A DNA stretch of 64,000 bases from Branchiostoma floridae (Eukaryota; Chordata; Leptocardii; Amphioxiformes; Branchiostomatidae). The stretch covers positions 11,385,381 through 11,449,380 of the forward strand of contig NC_049979.1 of assembly GCF_000003815.2 (NCBI RefSeq), read 5' to 3'. The notes under the pieces were generated by a model. It was not told the origin of the DNA. It worked only from the letters and a program-made list of their open reading frames with translations, and made no database searches. Shown here piece by piece: positions 1 to 11,500 of the stretch (position 1 is the stretch's first letter; every line of letters begins with the position of its first letter). A program made the position numbers and the translations under genes.

Positions 1-37
1 GTTTTTTTAAACACCTGTATAGTAGAGATGAAGTTGT

Positions 38-230
38 ATGGCTAAGAAAACTCAAATCAAAGTCAAATCAAAGTCAAATATTTCCAACGATGTATCACTG
101 ACAACACTTCTATTCCAAGATGTTTATCTCAGAGACTGTATCACATCTGATGAGAAGAAAAGAGGTGTGGCTAAGAAAACTCTGTTGTGTCAAAGTCAAA
201 TATTTTCAAAGATGGATTAATTTCGAAGAT
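38..230. repeat. Short imperfect direct repeat
   Basis: A block starting GGCTAAGAAAACTC near 41 and continuing with CAAAGTCAAATATTT recurs about 125 bases downstream near 168. The 60-codon open frame across it is a product of the repeat; no domain is recognisable. Confidence 0.5.
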
Positions 231-840
231 GGATGAATTATGATATGTTCATACATTCTATTGCGTATTAGAGAGGCCAATAGATAAGCTTATATGTTAT
301 TTTAAGCCTCTTAACTTCCTGACTTTCCTTGCTCCATTATTCACAATATGCTGTATCTACACGTGTGTGAAAATAAACAGTATAATTAACCGATCTTGAC
401 TTTCACTTGTACCTTCGTCAAACAATTATTCCCATTAACTATGGAAGGCGTGGTGTTCGCTTCAACGTAGTTGAGATATGGCGCAAATACAAAGTCTAGT
501 CTCCATAGTTTATCCCTAATGTATTATTATAGAGGTTGCAATTAATTGAGCAAATAATGTCCTTCCAATTTGCATGAATAACATTTACCTTGATTAATGG
601 CTTATCATTATTGCATGGCTTTCTTCTTCATTAACCAAGTGCTTATGAAGACATCGCTGCATAACCAATAGGAATGGAGGGTACCGGTTGTGATTGATCC
701 ACACAACCTGTCTATATAATGATTAGCGATGAAATGTTACAAACTTCCAGGGTGCGATCAAAATAGCGGTTGTTGAGTATGTCTTGTTTAACCCTGGTGT
801 TACTTCTATTATGTTGGTAGAGATGACATTGGACAGTAAT
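231..840. other. Non-coding stretch, nothing recognised
   Basis: AT-rich sequence without a convincing exon, RNA gene or repeat on either strand. Confidence 0.5.
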
Positions 841-850
841 TAGCAACAAA

Positions 851-914
851 CTAGCCTGTGTTTACACAAGCTCTCTGAGGGCCGGCCGCTAGGGGCGCGA
901 TTTTAGTCAGGCTA
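851..914. mobile_element. Tiny inverted-repeat element (MITE-like)
   Basis: About 64 bases bounded by CTAGCCTG and its inverse CAGGCT(AG). It is flanked by a 9-10 base direct repeat AGCAACAAA (842-850 and 914-922), which looks like a target-site duplication. The right half, GGCCGGCCGCTAGGGGCGCG followed by ATTTTAGTCAGGCTA, recurs at about 5320-5357. It is far too small to be autonomous. Confidence 0.65.
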
Positions 915-922
915 GCAACAAA

Positions 923-1625
923 CATATTTCAAACATACTCTTTTCAAGTGACAAGTGTCCCCTCGTTTGCTACAATGTTTTTTTTTTCTAGCGTTGAAAG
1001 AAGGAAGCCCAAGCAACAGATCAGCCACCACTCAACAAAGTAATGGTAGAGTTTTACCATATCTTTGAATAATAAAACAACAGAGACGCCAATATGTGGT
1101 GTGTCCCATATTCTGAGTCAGCCTATTATTTAGAACAGGTAGGCCAGAATTAATGTGGACTTTTAAAAGAACTGCCCGGTGCACAAATAGCCGAGCGAAA
1201 GGTGGCCATGGGCCACTGAGCATTAGCCAAACCAACCCATCGGACGACTGCCCATATGCGGTCATTGACCCCATGAATGCAATTCTTTCCACGCATCACA
1301 AGGTGCGCCGTAGGCTGTTGTAAGCGTTGAAATATGTCATAAATTCAGTCATCAGATACATCGCAGACAGATAATGATGCAAACTGGTGAACCTTGATTT
1401 ATCTTAGCGATGATATTTACGACTTTACAAACACATGTTCTGGTTTGATGCAACCCCAGCCTTGGGCTGCTATGAGGAATGCCCGATGGACTATGCTTTC
1501 GACATTTTTGCATTTTGCGACTTGCAGTCGCAAAATGCCTTCTGGCCAGTGTAGTCGCCGTTGTGATGTTGAGATGAACGGACCTGTTCAATCCATGCCA
1601 AACATTTGTATACCTGTTAAAACAG
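923..1625. other. Non-coding stretch, nothing recognised
   Basis: Open frames of 79-86 codons overlap here on both strands. They have no recognisable domain and no plausible splice context. I treat the stretch as intergenic. Confidence 0.45.
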
Positions 1626-1765
1626 GCATTTCTTCAACATGTTCGCACTAGCGCAGTGGTAAAGTTTACGCATTCTGCATTTCTTCAACATGTTCGCACT
1701 AGCGCAGTGGTAAAGTTTACGCATTCTAAACCAATGCACCCGGTTCGAATCCGGGGAGGTAGATT
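1626..1765 (+). repeat. tRNA-like sequence with exact 51-bp tandem duplication
   Basis: A 51-base unit is present twice in exact tandem (1626-1676, 1677-1727). Each unit holds an A-box-like TAGCGCAGTGGTAAAG. The second copy runs on into CCCGGTTCGAATCCGGG, a perfect T-arm with a B-box, followed by a T-rich tail that would stop RNA polymerase III. I cannot pair an acceptor stem, and the variable loop would be too short. I therefore read it as a tRNA pseudogene or SINE head rather than a working tRNA. Confidence 0.6.
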
Positions 1766-2226
1766 TTTTTCAACTTTTTTTTTCTTTTTTACATCCATTA
1801 AAATACTAATTTTTACATCCATTTGGCCACACCAATTTATTTCTTTGGTTAACGGATTCGCCGCTTCGTTTTCTTGCCGAATAGAAATAAAAATTAAAAA
1901 AAAAAATTAAAAATGCCCCGCAACAGAGCTCACTCAAAAACAGGCAATGTGTAGTGAAATTTGCTGGCGTCTAGATCTGCTGCAGTTCAGGCACATATGT
2001 GAATCTCTCCATGCGCCAATATCAGGTTTAGTTACTCTGTTCTATTTATATGACATTCTAATAACTAGAAAAAAACGTTCACACACGCAAACATTGGCAA
2101 AATGCCAGCTTTTTTAAAAGCACTTGTTTAAAGTGGAATGCAACTGGCTCCTCGATGGTATAGGACAAAAGGTTGAGCTTTTGTATGACCAATTTCTTCT
2201 TTATCGATGTTCTGAACGGGCCAACT

Positions 2227-2430
2227 NNNNNNNNNNNNNNNNNNNNNNNNNNNNNNNNNNNNNNNNNNNNNNNNNNNNNNNNNNNNNNNNNNNNNNNNNN
2301 NNNNNNNNNNNNNNNNNNNNNNNNNNNNNNNNNNNNNNNNNNNNNNNNNNNNNNNNNNNNNNNNNNNNNNNNNNNNNNNNNNNNNNNNNNNNNNNNNNNN
2401 NNNNNNNNNNNNNNNNNNNNNNNNNNNNNN
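2227..2430. other. Assembly gap (204 N)
   Basis: A run of N from 2227 to 2430. Open frames crossing it are meaningless. Confidence 0.99.
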
Positions 2431-3233
2431 TGCTTACCACAGATCAACTCACGTTAGGGTCGTGCGATTGTCGTGCGATGGCAAACTCAGGGCATTTGTA
2501 AATTGTAGTGCAGTCGTGCACGTGTCGACGTCGTCCTGCAAAATTAGCAATCTAGCTACGGAAACGGCTATCTTAGACCCTTAACTACTTGGTTTTGTCA
2601 TACCTCACTTTAGGAAATCGTGGAAATCGTCATCAAAATCGTACGACTACCTGCGCGACGAATGTGACTATACCGTTAGCAGGTCTTGGTGTTATCGTGA
2701 ATGTGTGAGTGGTCTATTAACTGTACCCCAATCAATGCCTGTATGCTTGTTTAAATAAGTTACACACAATCATTATCCACCCATCCTTTAATGTCTTCAG
2801 AACACCAGCTAAGTACTACTCTCCAACATTTACTAGTAATGTCCACCTCACTTATCCACCAAGTACCATACCTGGTGCGCTAAATATGAGTGCGCTAAAT
2901 AAAAAGTTTCTGTTTCTTTATGCTAAAAAAGGATCCATCCACTGTTCATAGTGTTAAGGGCCCTCAGTAAAAGTGCAAACGAAAAAAAAACGAGATTGTA
3001 CGTTACATAACGGCACACAGAGACTAAGTGACGCACATCCATAATCAGTGTTAAAGACACTGCTGTACGTTTTAATTAGGAGCCATATTGTGTAACTATA
3101 AGTTTACGGGAGAAATAGGAGTCAATCTTGAGCGATAAACTAAGTGTGCAGAATCCCATTATGTGTAGACGAAAACAACGCGCCTGCGATTGTTGTGGCT
3201 CAACATGCGCGCGCTCTGTTGTTCCAACTTAAA
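2431..3233. other. Downstream flank of KCTD-like gene A
   Basis: No coding exon. The stretch from about 2695 to 2930 is related to about 7790-8050, downstream of KCTD-like gene B (for example TTTAATGTCTTC followed by a CCAGCT motif). The tandem duplication therefore carried the 3' flank with it. The part just right of the gap is rich in TCGTGCGA-type words and may be decayed transposon sequence. Confidence 0.45.
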
Positions 3234-4784
3234 TCAAGCAAAGGTGAGTGTGTAGATCTGCTTGGTACAGTAGATGGTTATCGAGTCCAGCCCGTCGCCA
3301 GGCCAGGTGATCTTTTGGGACCACACCGCCTCCCGACACTCCCCAGGGAGGATTTCCACCTTATAGCCCAGCTTCTCGAAGTAGTGATCGAAGAAACTCA
3401 GCGTCTTCCCTCTCTCCTTCTCCGACATCTCTCCCATGGATACTTCTGGCAGGGGACACTTGTGGTCCTTGTGACTCTCGTCTTGTTGGAAGTCGTGAGG
3501 TTTGTAGTAGCTGCCAGTGGACACGCCAGTGCTTCCCTCGAGATGTACGGACTCCCAGCACGGCTCCTGGTCGAACTGGAGAACCACGCGGCTGGTCCTG
3601 CTCAGGGTGTCCGCAAACTTCTTCAGGACAAGGTCGGCGATCTCGTCGGCCTTATCCTGGGCGGCTGGGCACTGCTCGGCCCACCTGGCGACCTCTTCCT
3701 CCTCGCGGATCGGCCTGTACCGGCGGAGGATGTCGGCGAGGGGTTTGATGCCGTAGTAGAGCGCCTCCTGGTAGACGTCTTTGACCTGGGAAGGAAAAAG
3801 TCATCAAACTTCACGGCAAAACTTTTTCGTTCGAAATTGCGATGTAAAGGTGGGCACGTTATCGAACATCAAAACGCTTGCTATCTTCGTCTTATACTGG
3901 CGCCTAAAAACCAAAGAGTTTCTTAAGTATTTCAGAACAATGAATGTTTACAGCGATTTACTGGCACATATAGCATGACGATTATTTTATTTTTGTAGGT
4001 AGGCTCTTTGCATAACTATTATGTCTGTACAACTCTCATGGTGATTAGAAGGCAACGACCAGAAGACTCCTCCCTGGAGTCCTGGCTACAGGTCTTGTCT
4101 CACCTTGTCTAGAGGAGGAAGTCTGCTGCTGTCACGCAGGAAGTTCAGGATGTGGCCGAAGTTGGTGCCGTCTCGTTCGATGAAGTAGCGATCGTCTTTG
4201 TCCTTCACAACAATATGGCGGCCGCTGAACATGGCCGCCAGCATGGACTCCTCGTGCTTGCGCAGTACCGGCAGGGTGCTGGTGTAGTGATGGCCGCCCA
4301 CGTTCAGAGGGACGATGAAGTGAAACTGGGAAAACAAAATCGCACATTGTTATCGCTTTATCGTATGGTTTGCCTCAGGCTCCTGACGCATATCGAAACA
4401 ATGCAGATACCATGCCCATTTGATACCTTCTAGACTTTCATAATGTTATGATTTACGAACTGACAGCTAATTTAGAACAGCGTCGCCGGAATCTGCTGTT
4501 GACATATGTATCTGCGTACTATACGATCGACTTTAATAGATGATGGCGTTGTCATGGGAGTTTACTTCTTGGCTTGCTTGAGTTTTTTCTCGTGGCCTCG
4601 CTGCGTAGACCCTAAATCAAGAACCCTGGTATTTGAGAGTGATTCTGTCAACGCATAATACCCCATCAAGACCTACCTGCGGAGTGTCCGCATTATGTGC
4701 CCCGTTTCTGTAACGCTGAAGAGGCATGGTGAGAACCTGTTCCGTCTGCTGAAGTGTGGAGGCGGTGCGAGTAGAAGTCTGCAT
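3234..4784 (-). CDS. KCTD7/14-like BTB (T1) domain protein, paralog A
   Basis: Predicted exons on the minus strand: 4677-4784, 4104-4325 and 3234-3785; 293 residues. All junctions are phase 0 with GTAGGT and GTGAGA donors. Exon 1 gives a short polar N-terminus ending NADTPQ. Exon 2 carries most of the BTB/T1 fold (PLNVGGHHYTSTLPVL, LAAMFSGRH, DRYFIERDGTNFGHILNFLR). Exon 3 begins VKDVYQEALYYGIKPL, the end of the BTB fold, followed by a roughly 150-residue C-terminal domain ending IYTLTFA. In the family, KCTD proteins act as oligomeric adaptors, several for cullin-3 ubiquitin ligase; that role is inferred here. The start was chosen because the same ATG-to-donor exon occurs three times in the cluster. 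Nearest human relatives appear to be KCTD7 and KCTD14; one-to-one orthology is not claimed. Confidence 0.85.
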
Positions 4785-5060
4785 GTCGCCGACTTAGCGT
4801 GACTCAGGTTCAGTACTCTCTGAGAGAAGGATGTCAGACCCACCAATATCTACAGACCGTACCCGTATCCTCAATGCCAGGATATTTCATGCTGACGTCA
4901 CAGGTTCCTATGGAAACTTTTGTTTTCGTGTGAAATTGTGCCAAACTGTTATTCGTGTCACCCCTTCTGTCTCAGGTATGTGGTCTGGATTAAGGGACAA
5001 TCAAATTGAATCTATTCTTGGTAAAATTGCAGTCTATTTTTAGTCGTCTTGTCCTCTGGC
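4785..5060 (-). promoter_or_regulatory. Putative promoter of KCTD-like gene A, with CRE
   Basis: The roughly 270 bases upstream of the exon-1 ATG are related to the sequences upstream of the other two exon-1 copies (about 6141-6420 and 11513-11835). A perfect CRE/ATF octamer TGACGTCA lies at 4893-4900. The CArG box present in the other two copies is not intact here. Promoter function is inferred from position and from conservation between paralogs. Confidence 0.5.
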
Positions 5061-5257
5061 TATGAAAGACAATACCCCTAATCAACTCAATATCTTTTCT
5101 CGCAGTAAGGTGCGGAGATGCTGAACACAGAGACAACGCCCGGACACTCTAAATTACTCTCAAGACTAACCACGAGTCCTTTTTGTCATCAGAACTTTTC
5201 AATCTACTCCAGATGTCTAACCCTCAAAATTAATATGGTGGGACGTAGTCCAAACTA

Positions 5258-5357
5258 GCTAGTGTTTACGCAATCTCTCGCTGGCTGGGGTTAATGACCC
5301 CCTCCCGGGGTGGCAACTGTAGGGCCGACCGCTAGGAGCGCGATTTTAGTCAGGCTA
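5258..5357. mobile_element. Second copy of the tiny inverted-repeat element
   Basis: Starts AACTAGCTAGTGTTTAC and ends GCGCGATTTTAGTCAGGCTA. It is related to the element at 851-914 but about 35 bases longer in the middle. Target-site duplications are not clear here. Confidence 0.45.
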
Positions 5358-5452
5358 TCCGAACACGCAGAGGTGGTGTCTATCACTAATTAGAGGAAGC
5401 TTCCAGTGAGGCAGATACGGTTGAATAATCAAAACAACAACAACAAGAAGGG

Positions 5453-5715
5453 GTGAAGAGGTCGCCAAGTGGGCCGGGCAGCACTCCGCCGCCCAGGTAA
5501 AGTCCGGCGAGATCGCCGACGTTTGTGACAGCCAGAGCAGGTCCATTGATTCTAGGCTACCGTAGGATGTGCTTGGAGATTAGATTTTCGGATGCCTGGA
5601 CATACGCCTACAGAAAGTCTGTGTCTATATACAGTACAAACACTCTGAGCCTTGCAACCTAAGGCAGGACCAGTCGCGTGGTTCTCTAGTCCGAGTTCGA
5701 CCAGATGCCGTGATA
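5453..5715 (+). pseudogene. Inverted fragment of KCTD-like exon 3
   Basis: Two pieces on the plus strand match the minus-strand exon 3 of the KCTD-like genes. Piece 5453-5522 corresponds to the EEVA..WA..C.AAQ.KA.EIAD stretch. Piece 5664-5710 corresponds to the SRTSRVVLQFDQ stretch. Unrelated sequence of about 140 bases separates them where the intact exon has about 29. With no BTB exon in the same orientation nearby, it cannot be a gene. It is most likely debris of a further gene copy inverted by rearrangement. Confidence 0.75.
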
Positions 5716-5762
5716 ACAGGAACAAGACAGGCCTGCTGATTCGTCCGCTCGGGTATTTATTA

Positions 5763-5820
5763 TTAAAGGTATACTACGGAATTATTTGCGCTCAAATTTG
5801 AAATATCCTAGAACTAAATA
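5763..5820. mobile_element. Solo end of a TTAA-flanked inverted-repeat element
   Basis: Begins TTAAAGGTATACTACGG and continues TTTGCGCTCAAATTTGAAAT. This matches the inverted right end of the complete element at 31161-31857 for about 55 bases, then diverges. Confidence 0.6.
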
Positions 5821-6032
5821 TCCTAAATATCAAGCCCTAGTACTAGTATCAGGCTCTACGAGTCTGGCGTTTATTTATTAGGGGCTTACTACAGGCGTTT
5901 TTCTGATGGCATATCCGTCTCGTATGATGCACTCGATTTGCTGTGGCCTCGCCGCATAGACCATAAATCAAAACCCTGGCAAAGTGCTTCTCTTAACATA
6001 ATATACAACTCCACAACCCCAATAAGACCTAC

Positions 6033-6140
6033 CTGCGGAGTGTCCGCATTATGTGCCCCGTTTCTGTAATGCTGAAGAGGCATGGTGAGAACGTGTTCCG
6101 TCTGCTGAAGTGTGGAGGCGGTGCGAGTAGACGTCTGCAT
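6033..6140 (-). pseudogene. Orphan first exon of a KCTD-like gene
   Basis: A 36-codon open exon from ATG at 6140 to the donor CCGCAG|GTAGGT at 6033. It differs from exon 1 of gene A by only a few bases and also ends NADTPQ. Its own BTB exon and exon 3 are not found between here and gene A, apart from the inverted scrap at 5453-5715. It could be the remains of a lost gene copy, or a distal alternative first exon for gene A, since the phase-0 donor would splice in frame to the acceptor at 4326. Confidence 0.7.
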
Positions 6141-6420
6141 GTTAACGTTGTCGTCTCACCGAGGTTCGGTGCTCTTTGAGATTCTCACTTCTACACCTGA
6201 TATGGACCCTCATTTTCAATTCCGGGAAATTCTGCCTTGACGTCACACGTCCCTATGGAAACCTTTGTTGTCATGTGAAGTAGTGCCATATATGGTAAGC
6301 TGTTGGCGGATGAAACTGTGTCACACCTTCACAAGTCAGTGGTCTAAATTAAGGGACCGTCAGTCAATTCTTAATTGAATGGCTATGAAAGACAATACCC
6401 TTATTGTTACAGACTGAAGA
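6141..6420 (-). promoter_or_regulatory. Putative promoter block of the orphan exon, CRE plus CArG
   Basis: Upstream of the orphan exon lie TGACGTCA (6238-6245, CRE/ATF type) and CCATATATGG (6286-6295, a perfect SRF CArG box), about 40 bases apart. The same order and spacing are seen upstream of gene B. Function is inferred. Confidence 0.5.
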
Positions 6421-8511
6421 ACATCTTGTATGTTGCTTACCAAATGCCCCTGGTCCTGAGGAAAGGAAAAAACAAAGAGGTGATTACTAACGCGTGGAAC
6501 TCTAGTTTTCCATGTAGACATTTCATACCGCAGGTAAATGTTTGCTAACATGCATGCGATTTGCATGTAACTGAAAAAATGGAGCTCTGGACTGCATAAC
6601 TATAGGGGCGTTTCCAGGTCGTCTTTGAAGCGTTGAAAGACTGTTGGAACGTTTCTAGGTCATCGAAGAATGAGGGGGAAAAGTGAAAGAGGTCAATAAC
6701 CAGAGTTGAGATTAAGTCAACAACTAGAGGGAAATAGGCCAATATAAACCAGAATGCACCTCGACAGAACAGCCGGCAGTAGATCTAGACGATAACAGTT
6801 AAGGGTGAATGACCTTTGTGGAGTAAGTGTTCGGGGATGTTTCTAGATCTAGAGCATCGATGAAGCGGTGAAGGATTGTAGGAGCGCCCATTGGCCGTAA
6901 AAGATACATGCACCTGTCAATGCATATCTTAGCCTGACTAGGATTGTGTTGTTGCTTCAAATCTGATCCATGCTGATGCTGCAAGACTCAGATAGGGCAC
7001 AACATCAGACTGTTGTAATGATGATTAATCATGCTGAAGCAGTTACCTAACAGTGTAGCTTTGTATGATTACGGGCCACTTCAGACACAAAAAGTGCATT
7101 AATCGGTTACAATAATAAATGAGACTTTTCTTTTTAAGTCCCTTTTTAGGTTACATTCTCGGATATAGACAAGAAATGGGCCCGGATATGATTCCGACGA
7201 CACGCAGACACAAAGAAAACATTAGAAATATCTTGCAGCACTTGGCAACTGCCTGGGGCAGAGACAACAGGTGACACTAGGCGCACAATTGCATCGGCCT
7301 TGCCTGGTCAGCACTGTGTGATCGGTCATATCATGTACGTCGTAAGCGCACAAAGACATATTCTTGGTGACTCACATCCCAAATCCTACACATCTCACAT
7401 CCCATTCACACCTATATGCTGTATCGCGAACATTTTTTTTCTGTTCCAATAACGTTGTTTATGTCCGTCGACACGAGCGAGGCAAAATCTTTGGTCGCTC
7501 AGAAGATCTCAGAAGGTACGAGACGAGATCAGGCAGGTCACCAGCAGGCTGCACGCAGCGGGCGGAGGACAAAGAGGAATGGTGGAAGAAGTTGGTGCTG
7601 CAAGCTACCACTGATTGTCCCAGACCCCCAAAATGAGGATCGGACAAGGAGAAGGTGCCCGACGAAATAGGTTTAGCTGAAACCATCTTCTGCCTAACCC
7701 CATCTAAATCTTCCACATTATCATTGGAACGTAATTAGGTTTTCCTTTTATATGTGCTATCAACGTATGACGTCAACCTTAGTAAGCATTGATGTGTGAG
7801 TGCTATCTGTTAACAGTACTTCAAGCAATGGTACCCTTGGAAGCAATGACTGTGTGTGCTTGTCTAAAGAAGTAAAAACAGGCGATCATCATCCAAACAC
7901 CTTTAATGTCTTCGGAAACCAGCTTATGAATATGTAGCATTGAATTATCGTTTTCATTTTCATAAGCCACCCAGTACACCTCTAAATTTAGACGCCCTGA
8001 AGTATTAAAAGATTCCATCCTAGTACAATTCCTACCTTTCTTCCAATACAAAGGTATATACAGATCAAATTTTTAACCAACATTGTCGCCTTCTTCACTA
8101 TATATATAATGACCAATGAATTCAGAACGTAAACTCGCGAGAGTTACGGACACGTGATTTTATTAACACGCGATCTTACGAATGCGTAACGTCAGCAATT
8201 GGTCAAACGTGCCAGAAAGTTCATAATCCCCATTCCCCACCGTTCTGTTCAGTGATGGCTGGAGTGCCTTGATGTATATGGCCACCTTTATAACTCTCAC
8301 GGTCCCGCATATGTAAAGAAGGCGACAGTTGTCCGTGTATACCTTTCTGTTGGAAGAAAATTTTGCATTGTGCTACGATACCTACCAACACGAGTGAGCT
8401 TCCATGATATGATTCCATCTTCAGATCCACACTTAAAACCAGGACTAACATCTAGGAAATTCTGGTTTAGCGATTGTGGATCAACAAGAGAAGCTGCACC
8501 TTTGTTTCAAA
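6421..8511. other. Intergenic, with a possible LINE remnant and the 3' flank of gene B
   Basis: No host exon recognised. At about 7470-7636 (plus) a frame ends QRAEDKEEWWKKLVLQATT, which resembles the extreme C-terminus of some LINE polyproteins (a conserved W-R/K-K-L-V run). That reading is tentative. From about 7790 to 8050 the sequence is related to the 3' flank of gene A (about 2695-2930). Confidence 0.35.
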
Positions 8512-11500
8512 TCAAGCAAAGGTGAGTGTGTAGATCTGCTTGGTACAGTAGATGGTTATGGAGTCCAGCCCGTCGCCAGGCCAGGTGATCTTTTGGGACC
8601 ACACCGCCTCCCGACACTCCCCAGGGACGATTTCCACCGTATAGCCCAGCTTCTCGAAGTAGTGATCGAAGAAACTCAGCGTCTTCCCTCTCTCCTTCTC
8701 CGACATCTCTCCCATGGATACTTCTGGCAGGGGACACTTGTGGTCCTTGTGACTCTTGTCTTGTTGGAAGTCGTACGGCTTGTAGTAGTTGCCGATGGAC
8801 TCGCCAGTGCTTCCTTTCAGACACACAGACTCCCAGCACGGCTCCTGGTCGAACTGGAGAACCACGCGGATGGTCCTGCTCAGGGTGTCCGCAAACTTCT
8901 TCAGGACAAGGTCGGCGATCTCGTCGGCCTTCTCCTGGGCGGCAGGGCACTGCTCGGCCCACCTGGCGACCTCTTCCTCCTCGCGGATCGGCCTGTACCG
9001 GCGGAGGATGTCGGCGAGGGGTTTGATGCCGTAGTAGAGCGCCTCCTGGTAGACGTCTTTAACCTGGGAAGGGACAATGGGAATAAGTAAACTAGCGGCC
9101 TAGCTTTATCGGCCAAAATCAAAATAAGTTAGCGAACACTCAAGCAATGAAATGAAGCAGCGCTACTTCCATTCTTCATCGGCGCCTATATATACCTAAC
9201 GCTTAAGTGGGGTGCAGTGTCCAACACGTTTCAATGTACGTAACGTTGCATTTTTCATACCACGACGGGAGTTTCCGACCAGTTTCGGGGAGACTATGTT
9301 TTACATCAATTTACTGGTATGTAAGAAGAAAACATAGTATGCTGAGTTTGCGGCCTACACATGTGTGCTGTGGGAAGCTTGTGGCCGTGTTGGAGGTAGG
9401 TCCTTTGCCCAACCATTCTGTAGAGCTTTCACAAGGCTCACTAAGGAGGCTGCCCAAGAGCTAACTTCACCTTGTCTAGAGGAGGAAGCCTGCTGCTGTC
9501 ACGCAGGAAGTTCAGGATGTGGCCGAAGTTGGTGCCGTCTCGTTCGATGAAGTAGCGATCGTCTTTGTCCTTCACAACAATATGGCGGCCGCTGAACATG
9601 GCCGCCAGCATGGACTCCTCGTGCTTGCGCAGTACCGGCAGGGTGCTGGTGTAGTGATGGCCGCCCACGTTCAGGGGGACGATGAAGTGAAACTGGGAAA
9701 ACAAAATCGCGCATCTTTTAGGCTCTCAAGAAGACAGTAAAAGATACAAAAGGAAACTTTAAGTAATAGACTGCTAAGAATTCAATAGTTAGGACATCCA
9801 TGGTTAGGATAGAAATCTGCAGAGGACCCTTCCTAAGTTTACTCTTAGACTTGATGTTAAGGAGTCTCATTAAGTAGCTTGATCTACGGAAGTACTAATA
9901 CAGTTGTTAACCACTCAGCGGCTCTATTTGTCAATGCTTGTAGGCGACAAAACTGAATGGAACTAACTTTGGTGCATCTTTAAATACATATGATAAGCAT
10001 TAAACTAAGTTGCTGAGACCTGAGAAGTACTGTTTTCTGTGTGTTGTAGGTAAGAAGTGTCAGGTTAAATTTTAAATGTTATTGCCATGAGCAGCTGCTG
10101 TGTCTGTAGATCTGGATCCGTGGACGTTACACACCAGCGTCTTTATCTCACTCTGTATCGATATAGCCGGTACAACCGCCCTTCTGCGTAAAACACTAGC
10201 TTCGCAGCATAGCAGCTGGTTATCACCGTGGCCGACAGCAACTATGGGCAACACACCTATTTTTCTGGTCAACAAGCCTATTTTTCTGGTCAACGCACTT
10301 CACTTGTGTGCGCTACACACTCATTTTTTTGCGCTGCACACTTGCTTTTTTCCGTGCAACAGTGCCAACACATTTTTTGTTTTGCGCGACACACTTACTT
10401 TTTTTTTTGCAAACAAACATACAGAAAATAAAACCTTTGTTTTCACGGCAAACAAAAAACTGAAAAGCCAAAAAAAGCCCAACTCGCAAGGCTGGAGGCT
10501 GGATCACATCAACACGCTAGTCTTGTCAGGTCACATTTTATACTTGATACTTTTTACTTCACGGTAGGCCACTGACGATATGCTGATCACGGCGAGGTGA
10601 AACACCAGACTAATACAAGGTTAGTATCATGGAAACAGGTCGCCTGAACAATGCAACCCTTGTTGCGCACAGCTTTATGTCCCTTGCGACACACCTGCCA
10701 ATCACATTGATGCAGATTTTGACAGAAACGATCGATGCAAATCAACACGACATGGATTACAGGCGCGTTTACATGTTTTTTCAACTATTGTTTTTGTCCG
10801 TCGAAAGCATTTTGTATAAATATGATTTCCAAGGCATGAAGACAAGAGCAAACAGACAACCCTCCAGATGGCGTCATGAGGGCGCGTGTGAGCGATCAGC
10901 CATAGCTAGTCCTACAAGGTGTGACGTTAGTCCTGACGTTATATAAGCCGCCGTCCCAGAGTTATACAAGCTGTCGATATATGTAGGTCGCGTCTCAAAT
11001 ATATTTCTGGTCACACATAGAGACCATAAGCCAAATTTCCCTCTGTTGTATTTTGTATACCATAGCTATGGATGATCACTCTATGTTTATAAATCAATTA
11101 GCACTTTCCCTTGACCTTGATATATTTTGTCTGACCCTTACCTCTTCAATTACTAGTATGACTTCAATATTTTGGGTTTCACATGAATAAGAAAGGTTCA
11201 AACAAACATACAAGCAAACAAATCTCAGGCAAGACAAATTACATCACTGGTACCGGCTGTGGCTACTCCAGCAGACTTCTCTCAGTCATCTACACCGTCT
11301 GGTACACCGTTAACAACGAACCCTGCCTATGCAGCAGCAAAATGTTCATTAAACTTTTCTCAACGTGCAATACTTCACTTAACCCCGACAAGACCTACCT
11401 GCGGAGTGTCCGCATTATGTGCCCCGTTTCTGTAACGCTGAAGAGGCATGGTGAGAACCTGTTCCGTCTGCTGAAGTGTGGAGGCGGTGCGAGTAGAACT

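Noticed and set aside
2079-2501. Open frames of 79-125 codons across 2227-2430
   Set aside because: They run through an assembly gap.
3144-3926. 260-codon plus-strand open frame, and its 204-codon counterpart at 8476-9090
   Set aside because: Antisense shadow of KCTD exon 3; the minus strand has the conserved protein and splice sites.
5890-5925. Shared 20-base word TTTTTCTGATGGCATATCCG at about 5900 and 49762
   Set aside because: Similarity fades within about 40 bases and no element ends are visible; too short to call a repeat family.
10100-10567. 155-codon plus-strand frame
   Set aside because: Low-complexity T-rich and repeated TTTTTCTGGTCAAC segments within intron 1 of KCTD-like gene B; no domain.
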